A stretch of 64,000 bases of DNA from Parapedobacter indicus (GTDB lineage: Bacteria > Bacteroidota > Bacteroidia > Sphingobacteriales > Sphingobacteriaceae), in the NCBI RefSeq assembly GCF_900113765.1, contig NZ_FOQO01000002.1, forward strand, positions 725,662 to 789,661, written 5' to 3'. The notes beneath the pieces were generated by a model. That model had not been told where the DNA came from. It did not search any database and saw only the letters and a program-made list of their open reading frames with translations. Shown piece by piece: positions 9,501 through 15,231 of the stretch. The first letter of the stretch is position 1; each line of letters begins with the position of its first letter. Made by a program: the position numbers and the translations under genes.

Positions 9501-10000
9501 GTTGTAGTCGCGACGGAAGTGCCTTTCACCCGGACCGTTACCCCGTCGAGCGGCCTCCCTTCCCCATCGGTAACCCGCCCGACAACGGCGTTTTGCGCGA
9601 AGGTTTGGGGTTCTGATACAGTAGGATTAGTACGTGACTGTTGGCGATTTGAACGCGTGATGATAATCGTACGGTCTTCGACATACCAATCAAGATTTTT
9701 TTTGGCTAATATAACAGCCATTGCATCGACCAAATCTGCCTGTTTTACCTCGGCATCAATACGCGTTTGGGCTATTTGGTCGCCCAGAAAAAAGAATGAA
9801 TATCCTTGCTGATGCTGTATGGTATTCATGACTTCCTGAAGCGTCATACCACGCGCTGTCAACGTGATTTTCTGCGCTTTGGTTTCCGCTGTAGCTTGCA
9901 GGACCAATGCCAGTGTAATAAAAACCGTTATCTTCATAATCAGGATGAACCGGTATCGTATGGGACAAGTATCTCCCATCACAAGTTGTAAAAAACTCAT
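6566..10000 (-). CDS. SusC/RagA-family TonB-dependent transporter with STN domain (PUL 1)
   Basis: About 1144 residues. After a signal segment (MKITVFITLALVLQATAE) come an STN domain (about residues 40-95), a carboxypeptidase-regulatory-like domain (VVGRVTDGEGRPLDGVTV), the DEVVVIGYGT linker, the plug (DPLYVIDG-type motif EPLYVIDGMPY, STAIYGSRGANGVILITT) and a 22-strand barrel. The STN domain marks it as a signalling transporter that talks to the FecR upstream. The start at 10000 is chosen because its context matches that of the second STN-type susC (start at 30546): both have CAAAT just before the ATG. The frame could extend to 10102 or begin at 9937. It imports the PUL 1 glycan with SusD. 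Confidence 0.93.
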   Translation of the reverse strand: MSFLQLVMGDTCPIRYRFILIMKITVFITLALVLQATAETKAQKITLTARGMTLQEVMNTIQHQQGYSFFFLGDQIAQTRIDAEVKQADLVDAMAVILAKKNLDWYVEDRTIIITRSNRQQSRTNPTVSEPQTFAQNAVVGRVTDGEGRPLDGVTVRVKGTSVATTTDTNGQYTLTIPEGGTVISYSIVGFEAVEQTIDSRMRIDVSLQATVSDLNEVVVIGYGTMKRSDLTGSVTDISAEKLGDQPVTSIDQQLVGRIAGVQIQQGSGAPGVGTSIRIRGAGSLGAGNEPLYVIDGMPYSSSTNFDLNPLSFINPADIENISVLKDASSTAIYGSRGANGVILITTRNAGKETDEINISAYVGVNQIPQRGRPEMMNAQDFAIYQRDRIAAGVRQRLNREPVESDYPVIYQNVENIGEGTNWYDLILRDAVVQNYTVDLQKSMDRSRFYLGFGYYDQDGVVYNSGFKRFSTNFNYTYKFNDKIQIDASLRPSYVDQDRIASGGSRSEAMSIALWAPPNMDAYDEMGNLIPFIQMPANVYASNPWSFPNPLFMLEETSSRYNELRNLGNVAFQWDIIPGLRFRTALSTIYNTTNNNVFVPSTVGSPNAAPRDGSATAGRVRAGSFNWLVENTLNYQQAFGNHVVSGLLGYTTQKSRARSLNLNAGPFANDLIETINAAPGITSWGESINEWSMISYLGRVNYTYNDRYLFTATLRSDGSSRFGTNNRFALFPSAAVAWRVSEEDFLKDVSAIDQLKLRASYGRSGNNNIGNYSHLSSVNATQYVFNNKTVSAATISLSNPDLGWEESEQIDAGLDLNLLNNRISFTADLYRRRSVRMLLNDYIPTITGFSTQLVNKGTVENKGVELAIDAIPFQGAFTWNLGFNIAFNRNKIIATNENNDPILSGSVDGRASNYSEVGKPIGMFYGFILDGVYSQADIDNPEVPKYPGATAGWPKYRDLDGDGSVTEILDYTTLGSPHPAFTFGFSSTMTYRDVDFSIALNGRQGGYIMNGVRQTTDNLQGLFNIGKEWVNRWRGPDNPGDGMHAAGPQIVHRVNTLWLEDASYLRVTNLSLGYTLPTGLFSGTTTFKRFRVYVSAQNLLTLTDYKGANPEGQASNVDDTLSPGFDFNAYPIPRIITAGLNVKF

Positions 10001-10007
10001 ATATTTG
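10000..10007 (+). promoter_or_regulatory. -7 box of a promoter antisense to susC (PUL 1)
   Basis: TATATTTG matches the Bacteroidota -7 consensus TAnnTTTG exactly and faces away from susC, overlapping the first base of its start codon. No good -33 box at the usual spacing is visible; a TTG at 9986-9988 is too near. The same box sits at the same place before the other STN-type susC. Confidence 0.5.
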
Positions 10008-10013
10008 GATGTT

Positions 10014-10113
10014 TGGATAGTAAAATTGGTTAAACTCCACGTAGCAATACGCTGGCATACAACGGTCCAGACATATCGGCTGGATGGTGCTGCTAACACC
10101 ATCCGGCTTTTTT
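10014..10113 (+). ncRNA. Candidate antisense sRNA between fecR and susC (PUL 1)
   Basis: A -7 box at 10000-10007 would start an RNA near 10014. It would end at a strong terminator: an 11-bp stem (10079-10089 with 10097-10107, one G-U pair), a 7-base loop and six Ts at 10108-10113. The terminator faces against susC, and no plus-strand gene lies nearby to use it. The predicted RNA is about 100 nt and complementary to the susC leader. Antisense sRNAs in this position repress PULs with ECF sigma/anti-sigma control in Bacteroides fragilis (the DonS type). The start site is estimated. Confidence 0.55.
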
Positions 10114-10208
10114 ATTGCTGTTTCTAAAGGGTTATTCAGGAACTGTCTCTTTCATTACGCTCAATTTAATCGGTTATTTATTTTGGTTACATATGCTATG
10201 CGGCTATT

Positions 10209-11426
10209 TTACTCCTCACTGTTAATGATGAGTTGATATCCCGCTTCTCGCGGGATAACCTGAAATTCCAATCCGGCCTTTTCCAGTATTTTCAAGATCG
10301 CTCCCAACGATTTATTCCGTTCAATCTTGCCATAGAATTCCACATTGGGTATTTTGTGCGGGTAAACCAACTCCAAGTCGTACCATCGGCACAGTTGCGC
10401 GAATGCGCTTTCCGGCGAGTCTCCATCGAAATAAAAAAATCCATCTTTCCAAGCCGTAAAGGCACCGGTGTCTACCGTTTCAACACGCCCGGATGATCCG
10501 TTGACCACCGCCTGCTGGCCGGGTGACAGGACAAGCGGTATATACTCACGGTTGAGGGAGTTTCCATAATTTATGAGTACCTTTCCTGCTACAAGTGTTG
10601 TCCGAGCTTCGGATTCATCCGGGTAGGCACTAAAGTTGAATGCTGTACCCAGCACTTCAATCGTCTGCCGTTGGTTCACTATTTTAAAAGGCCTGTTACT
10701 GTCGTGCGCGACGACGAAATAACCTTCACCTTCAAACGTTACCACGCGGTCGCCTGCTCCAAATTTACTTGGGTAACGCAATGTGGACCCGGCATTAAGC
10801 CATATATTGGTTCCGTCCGAAAGCGTGATCTGATACTGACCGCCACGGGGTACGGAAATGACCATCGGTTCCGAGACGTCCGATGATGGATACTTCCCGG
10901 CGGTGGACAGCACTTCACTGCCATCGGCATACCTCAATGTATCGCTGACCAAAATACCATGCTGCGATTCATCCAGTGTAACCGTCTGACCATCGGGAAG
11001 GGTCAACATAGCTCGATTTCTTCCCGGCGGGATATCAGCTATTTGGGCAGCAACAAGCGTTTGGTCAACGGATGAGCGCATGTGATGATCGAGCAATAGC
11101 CAAGCGGTAATCATCAACGGCATAATCGCAGCCGCGGCAACATATCGCAGCCACGGGCGGCCAAATTTCGCCATCGTCGCAGCGGTTTTCGCCAATACAG
11201 CCTCTTCCATGCGGTCGAATCGTGCGACGCCATTTTCACTTCCCCAAAGCTCGTCAAACGTTTTGGTGTCGGCCATAAGGGCTTCCTCATCCAGCAAACG
11301 ATCTAATAGCGCACGGTTGGCCGGATCGGCTGCCACCCACGCCTCCAACCGGGATGCTTCTTCGGGCGTAATGCGCTCCTGAAGTTTTTTCAGAATCAAT
11401 GTGGGTATATCTTCAGGCAACGGCAT
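10209..11426 (-). CDS. FecR-family anti-sigma factor (PUL 1)
   Basis: A 405-residue inner-membrane regulator: cytoplasmic N-terminal sigma-binding region (residues 1-90), one transmembrane segment near residues 95-115 (YVAAAAIMPLMITAWLLL), a periplasmic FecR domain (PRGGQYQITLSDGTNIWLN; EGEGYFVV) and a C-terminal DUF4974 domain (YFDGDSPESAFAQLCRWYDLE) that contacts the STN domain of SusC. It holds the ECF sigma factor encoded just upstream inactive, or releases it, when the transporter binds its glycan. The order sigma, FecR, SusC is the standard one. Confidence 0.95.
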   Translation of the reverse strand: MPLPEDIPTLILKKLQERITPEEASRLEAWVAADPANRALLDRLLDEEALMADTKTFDELWGSENGVARFDRMEEAVLAKTAATMAKFGRPWLRYVAAAAIMPLMITAWLLLDHHMRSSVDQTLVAAQIADIPPGRNRAMLTLPDGQTVTLDESQHGILVSDTLRYADGSEVLSTAGKYPSSDVSEPMVISVPRGGQYQITLSDGTNIWLNAGSTLRYPSKFGAGDRVVTFEGEGYFVVAHDSNRPFKIVNQRQTIEVLGTAFNFSAYPDESEARTTLVAGKVLINYGNSLNREYIPLVLSPGQQAVVNGSSGRVETVDTGAFTAWKDGFFYFDGDSPESAFAQLCRWYDLELVYPHKIPNVEFYGKIERNKSLGAILKILEKAGLEFQVIPREAGYQLIINSEE

Positions 11427-11516
11427 GCTCTCTTTTTCCTATCTATTAATAGATACAAGAAAGCCGAAAGAACCTGTCACAAAAAATGACTTTTTTTTAT
11501 TATGTTTAGCTAACCC

Positions 11517-12095
11517 TCAGAAAATAAAAAAAATGAACAACAGATAAGGCAAGCCCTTACCCTTAAAAATCAGCCGTAGGGCTTGTGTAGCCCTTGAGCG
11601 GGCGAGGAATACGGCGTTGTTGCTGATGCCCAGCGTCCGGCAGATTTCGTCGGTCGTGAAACCTTCGAAATAACTGAGCCGGAAAACCGTAGCTTGTTGT
11701 GGTGGTAGCCGATCCAGTTCCGCATGGATACGCGTTATAGTCTCTGCGTGGATCATCCTGGTGAGTATGTCGTTATCGGGTATCGGGAGGCCTTCCGATA
11801 GTTCCTCGGATTGCGCCTGGCGCTTCGTAGCAGACGCATTTAAATGGTTAATACATGCATTGCGCGTTGCGATATAGAGAAAGGCCTTTATGTTTTCAAT
11901 CGACACAAATCGCTCACGCGATTCCCAAACCTTCACGAAGCAATCCTGAACAATTTCTTCCGCGACAGCCGTATCGTTCACCAAATTCTGGGCGAAGTAG
12001 GTAAGTGCTCGCATATGCCGCTGCATAAAATACCGCAGGCCCTGTTGGCGACCTTTCTTTAATAAACTCAAATGATGGTAATCCCCGGCATTCAT
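11517..12095 (-). CDS. ECF (FecI/RpoE-like) sigma factor (PUL 1)
   Basis: About 192 residues with sigma region 2 (AEEIVQDCFVKVWESRE) and region 4 (LPPQQATVFRLSYFEGFTTDEICRTLGISNNAVF), and the hydrophobic C-terminal tail (LPYLLFIFFIF) common in Bacteroidota FecI proteins. The ATG at 12095 fits the family start better than one six codons upstream (12113). It heads the operon with FecR and probably activates the susC/susD/sulfatase genes. Confidence 0.93.
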   Translation of the reverse strand: MNAGDYHHLSLLKKGRQQGLRYFMQRHMRALTYFAQNLVNDTAVAEEIVQDCFVKVWESRERFVSIENIKAFLYIATRNACINHLNASATKRQAQSEELSEGLPIPDNDILTRMIHAETITRIHAELDRLPPQQATVFRLSYFEGFTTDEICRTLGISNNAVFLARSRATQALRLIFKGKGLPYLLFIFFIF

Positions 12096-12219
12096 TGGTC
12101 GCGAATATATCACAAAGCAGGAAGAAAGATCACTGCCTCTCCAAGCTTATCTGTTTTTTAACAAAAAGATAATACGGTTAACAATGGTACAATTCTCCTT
12201 GTTTAATTCCAAACTGGCA

Positions 12220-13284
12220 TTACTGCGGCAGGGTTACGAGCGGTTTATCCGAAGTTTCAGCCATTAGTCTAGTCTCGTCGTACAACGCCTGCATCTGCCC
12301 AATGCGCCGGGTGATGCGTCGCTGCAGATCACGCGGCGACAGCACCTTCAGGGTTTCACCAAAGCCTAATAGCTCCCGTTCCAATTCGAAGTTGAGCACT
12401 ACGCAAATACAGATAATGGCACCGGTTTCATCGTGTTTCAACAACTCCTGCGATGCATGCAGTGGTTTCGTCAATACATAAGGCACATGGCGGGGATGTA
12501 CCCATAAAACAATCTTCCTTCCGCGGTCACGTCCTGATTTAGTTACACCGACCGTGTCGGCATAGTATCGCTCAAAATCCACCCCGTCATACTCCACAAA
12601 CCCATTGGCAGCCATTTCCTGTACCTCTACGATGCGATCCAATGCCAGCGTTGCCAACACCTTTCCCTTCTTCGGCCGGGCGATAAGAAACCAGCGGTTA
12701 CGGTATTCTTTCAGCAGGTAGGGATAATAGACACCCTGCGTAGGCACCGCAGCCTTGAAAGATTGGTACTCAATGAGCAACGGCACCTTACGAAGGATCG
12801 CCTGATGCAGGGGGGTAATGAAGTGAAGCCCTTTCAGCTGGCCATTGCCCTCGAATTGGATATGGCTGTGCCCGCCGGTAGTGCGTTGTTGCAGGGTATT
12901 TTCCAGCCGGGCCACCAGATCGCTCATCTCTTCGAAGTACTGAAATCCGTTCAGCTGGCGCAGTACCGATACCACTTCCCGCATTTTTTCCATATCTGCA
13001 TCGTTGATGGGCGAATTAGAGATGCTGTAATCCGGATCGGCGTAGGCATAGTATTTCCGATCATTGACCACGATGGGTGCATTGTATCCCAGCTTATCAC
13101 TCCGCATCAACTGAATATCAGCCTGGATAGTACGTTTGCTTACCCCATCCTTGATACCTTCATATTCATATAGCGCATCGGAAACCTTTTCAATCAGGTT
13201 CTCCAGTGTCCACTTGCGATAGCGATTACGCAGGCAATTGTCGATGGTTTTATAACGGATGAGGGCAAGTTTGTTTGTTGCCAT
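12220..13284 (-). CDS. WYL-domain transcriptional regulator of the slipin-RtcB locus
   Basis: A 354-residue protein: N-terminal winged-helix region (KTIDNCLRNRYRKWTLENLI...GVSKRTIQADI), a linker with a helical stretch, a WYL domain (RNRWFLIARPKKGKVLATLALDRI) and a C-terminal WCX-type extension. WYL proteins are known to sense nucleic acids or nucleotides in several systems. The first ATG is at 13284; a TTG at 13314 in the same frame would lie on the -7 box of its own promoter, so it is rejected. The gene is divergent from the tRNA-like elements, slipin and rtcB. Two matching palindromes in the shared region are the likely operators, one over its own promoter. RtcB operons in proteobacteria use the CARF-sigma54 activator RtcR in this role. 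Confidence 0.9.
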   Translation of the reverse strand: MATNKLALIRYKTIDNCLRNRYRKWTLENLIEKVSDALYEYEGIKDGVSKRTIQADIQLMRSDKLGYNAPIVVNDRKYYAYADPDYSISNSPINDADMEKMREVVSVLRQLNGFQYFEEMSDLVARLENTLQQRTTGGHSHIQFEGNGQLKGLHFITPLHQAILRKVPLLIEYQSFKAAVPTQGVYYPYLLKEYRNRWFLIARPKKGKVLATLALDRIVEVQEMAANGFVEYDGVDFERYYADTVGVTKSGRDRGRKIVLWVHPRHVPYVLTKPLHASQELLKHDETGAIICICVVLNFELERELLGFGETLKVLSPRDLQRRITRRIGQMQALYDETRLMAETSDKPLVTLPQ

Positions 13285-13311
13285 AGCAGTTGGTGTTGAT
13301 CTTTCGCGGTT

Positions 13312-13343
13312 CAAATATAATCGTTCCGCCGATAACTACGCAA
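13312..13343 (-). promoter_or_regulatory. Promoter of the WYL regulator
   Basis: Read leftwards there is TTG at 13343-13341, a 21-base spacer and TATATTTG at 13319-13312, an exact TAnnTTTG -7 box at the usual spacing. The -33 element lies inside operator 1 (13332-13360), which suggests autorepression. Confidence 0.6.
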
Positions 13344-13360
13344 TACAATTGCGCAGTTAT
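13332..13360. promoter_or_regulatory. WYL operator 1 (autoregulatory site)
   Basis: Two 13-base arms (ATAACTACGCAAT and ATTGCGCAGTTAT) pair at 12 of 13 positions around a 3-base centre. The core ACTACGCA-N7-TGCGCAGT (13335-13357) recurs with the same geometry at 13447-13469. It overlaps the -33 element of the WYL promoter. Confidence 0.7.
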
Positions 13361-13446
13361 AATTACCATTCGAATAATCCGACAGGAAAATAATTTTATA
13401 ATACTATTATACAATCACTTATAACAAAATTACCCACCCGTTCCAA

Positions 13447-13469
13447 ACTACGCAAAATCACTGCGCAGT
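13447..13469. promoter_or_regulatory. WYL operator 2 (before the tRNA-like/slipin/rtcB unit)
   Basis: The second copy of ACTACGCA-N7-TGCGCAGT, 112 bases from operator 1 and identical in both 8-base arms; only the spacer differs. A near-consensus rightward -7 box, CATCTTTG, lies at 13478-13485 with no recognisable -33 box, so the site would sit about where the -33 element should be. That placement fits an activator; this is inference. Confidence 0.68.
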
Positions 13470-13629
13470 ACTGGGTGCATCTTTGTACCGTCAGCAGATG
13501 ACAATTTGTTCTTTGACAACGACCTGAGTTGACACGAGGCCCTGGGGCACACGTTTCAAATGGCGTAGCGGTGTGGCCACCACTGGTGGTCCATATACTG
13601 GCCGAGGGAAGCAAAGGTTGTTTTTATTA

Positions 13630-13697
13630 CGTTGGTGTCGTGGGTTCGACTCCCACTGCCGGCCAAGCCGGTATAGCTCAGTGGTTAGAGCACAACT
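13630..13697 (+). ncRNA. Permuted tRNA-like module 1 (Y RNA-like)
   Basis: Elements in order: CGTTG (13630-13634); 5-base variable region; T arm GTGGG-TTCGACT-CCCAC (13640-13656); acceptor 3' strand TGCCGGC (13657-13663); loop CAA; acceptor 5' strand GCCGGTA (13667-13673, 7 pairs with one G-U); TA; D arm GCTC-AGTGGTTA-GAGC (13676-13691); A; CAACT (13693-13697), which pairs with CGTTG at 4 of 5 positions as the anticodon stem. All spacings and the bases for the tertiary contacts (U8, A14, G18, G19, UUC and A58) are those of a tRNA, but the 3' half precedes the 5' half. This is the permuted fold of the tRNA-mimicking domain of YrlA Y RNAs. A normal tRNA cannot be read here. Confidence 0.65.
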
Positions 13698-13702
13698 CCC
13701 AT

Positions 13703-13757
13703 GCAGGTTCGAGTCCTGCTTCCAAGTTAGGTTTGGAATCGCAAAATTGGTACATGC
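13703..13757 (+). ncRNA. Permuted tRNA-like module 2 (degenerate)
   Basis: Directly after module 1 the same order recurs: T arm GCAGG-TTCGAGT-CCTGC (13703-13719), acceptor 3' strand TTCCAAG (13720-13726), loop TTAGG, acceptor 5' strand TTTGGAA (13732-13738, 7 pairs with one G-U), TC, and a D arm 13741-13757 with the GG of the D loop and 3 of 4 stem pairs. No anticodon-stem partner is clear. The sequence differs strongly from module 1 while the architecture is kept, which favours a structural role over chance duplication. Confidence 0.55.
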
Positions 13758-13791
13758 AAAGAAGGGATACTTTTCAAATTTCCCACAGCAG

Positions 13792-14030
13792 AAAGTTGGG
13801 CAGGCACGGCATCCGTGGTACCATTCGGGCACCGCAACCGCCGTTGGGCCTGCAGCCGGGCAACGAAGGAAGAGGCCCCGGTCTGGACGGCTACCGCCCC
13901 GTCATGCCAGCCGCCCTGCCTACGGGCAGGGACATGCCGGCGAACGGGGAGAATGCCCACAGAACGGAGATACGCCAGCGCCGCGTCCGGCTCCGCCGCA
14001 GCGACGGGAAATCCCGGCATGCCCAACTTT
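13792..14030 (+). ncRNA. GC-rich structured stretch before slipin
   Basis: About 240 bases, markedly richer in G+C than the neighbouring genes, bounded by an 11-bp perfect inverted repeat (13792-13802 with 14020-14030). Inside is a 7-bp stem capped by a C(UACG)G tetraloop (13914-13931), a very stable RNA hairpin, and several smaller stems. It may be the body or 3' part of the transcript carrying the tRNA-like modules, or a dispersed palindromic repeat that inserted here. No protein in either strand is credible. The slipin start follows after 37 A/T-rich bases. Confidence 0.4.
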
Positions 14031-14067
14031 ATTTAAACGAATGGATTAATTTTTAAACAATAACACG

Positions 14068-15162
14068 ATGGAAAAGGTAAACATCACTACCAACACGGTT
14101 GGTCTGGTTTTCAGGAATGGTGAATTGAAACGCGTACTGGGCAAGGGCTCCCACTGGCTTTTCTGGGGAGAGCGCGTACAACGTTTCGATATGACCAAGG
14201 CATTTGCGCCGGAGCAGGACCTACGCACGCTACTTGCCTACGAACCGCTGGCCTCCTTGCTGGAAGTGGTGGACGTGGCCGACAATGAACTGGTGCTCGT
14301 TTACCAGGACCAACGCTTTGCCACTGTGCTCACTGCGGGCAAATATGCCTTCTGGAAAGATGTGGGCGGCTACCGTTTCATCCGTACCGAAACCGCGGAG
14401 CTGGAAATCGACGGAGCGATTGACCGCAACCTGCTGGGTAGGCAGCCGCTCTATCAATATGTGCGAGCTTATACGGTCGAATCCTTCGAAAAGGGGCTCT
14501 TGTTTGTAGACGGCAAGTTTGACCGCGTGCTGGAACCGGGCACCTATGTGTACTGGAAAAACAGCACGACCATTGCGGTAACGAAGACGGATATGCGCCA
14601 ACTGGGTATGGAGATCCTCGGACAAGAGATCCTGACCAAGGACAAGGCACAGCTGCGCATTAACTTCACGCTCACCTATCAGGTAGTGGATCTGGTGAAA
14701 GCCGTAGTGCAAAACAAAGAGTTTGAAAAACAGCTCTATGTGCTGGTGCAACTGGCCCTGCGCGAGCTGATTTCCAACAAGGGCTTCGACGAGCTGATGG
14801 AAGGCAAGCAGGGAATCGGCAATGCGGTAAAAACTGCCTGCATGGACAAAGCCGAAGCCCTTGGGGTACGGCTTGTCGACTGCGGCGTGAAGGACATCAT
14901 CCTGCCGGGTGACGTGAAGGAGATCATGAATCAGGTGCTGGTGGCCGAAAAGCGCGCCCAAGCCAACGGCATCACCCGCAGGGAGGAAACCGCCGCGATG
15001 CGCAGCCTGCTGAATACAGCGAAGCTGATGGAAGACAACGCTATGCTCTGGAAAATGAAAGAGATGGAACATGTGGAGAAAATCGCCGAAAAAATCGGTG
15101 AGATCACCCTCTCGGGTGGTGGAAACATCGTCGGGCAGTTGAAGGAGTTGTTTTCCAAATAA
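14068..15162 (+). CDS. Slipin-type SPFH/band 7 protein
   Basis: A 364-residue protein. The first 100 residues hold repeats of the form GELKRVLGKGSHWLFWG / LTAGKYAFWKD, and the SPFH domain spans about residues 130-300 (QEILTKDKAQLRINFTLTYQVVDLVKAV; GVRLVDCGVKDIILPGDVKEI), followed by a helical tail. There is no strong N-terminal transmembrane segment, unlike typical stomatins. SPFH proteins form oligomeric scaffolds. Slipins of this kind are often found next to RtcB, and RNA repair or stress roles have been proposed from that association. It is followed by rtcB 69 bases downstream on the same strand, so they probably form one operon. Confidence 0.88.
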   Translation: MEKVNITTNTVGLVFRNGELKRVLGKGSHWLFWGERVQRFDMTKAFAPEQDLRTLLAYEPLASLLEVVDVADNELVLVYQDQRFATVLTAGKYAFWKDVGGYRFIRTETAELEIDGAIDRNLLGRQPLYQYVRAYTVESFEKGLLFVDGKFDRVLEPGTYVYWKNSTTIAVTKTDMRQLGMEILGQEILTKDKAQLRINFTLTYQVVDLVKAVVQNKEFEKQLYVLVQLALRELISNKGFDELMEGKQGIGNAVKTACMDKAEALGVRLVDCGVKDIILPGDVKEIMNQVLVAEKRAQANGITRREETAAMRSLLNTAKLMEDNAMLWKMKEMEHVEKIAEKIGEITLSGGGNIVGQLKELFSK

Positions 15163-15174
15163 TTAAAATCACGT

Positions 15175-15206
15175 ACCTTGCCGAGGGAGTTTGCGCTCGG
15201 CAAGGT
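15175..15206 (+). terminator. Intercistronic hairpin between slipin and rtcB
   Basis: A perfect 11-bp stem (15175-15185 with 15196-15206) and a 10-base loop, followed by TTAA and not by a full T tract. It could be a partial terminator or processing site setting the slipin:RtcB ratio. Confidence 0.5.
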
Positions 15207-15231
15207 TTAACTGTCAAAAGAGTCAACAAAA

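Noticed and set aside
13667..13719. An ordinary tRNA gene with GCCGGTA acceptor, D arm and T arm
   Set aside because: The anticodon arm is missing between D arm and T arm, and the downstream acceptor strand (TTCCAAG) cannot pair with GCCGGTA. The strand TGCCGGC that does pair lies upstream, which gives the permuted reading instead.
13491..14056. Several overlapping open frames of 60-175 codons on both strands around the tRNA-like region
   Set aside because: They run through T arms, D arms and GC-rich stems and give the nonsense peptides often seen when tRNA sequence is translated; there is no coherent domain and no start context.
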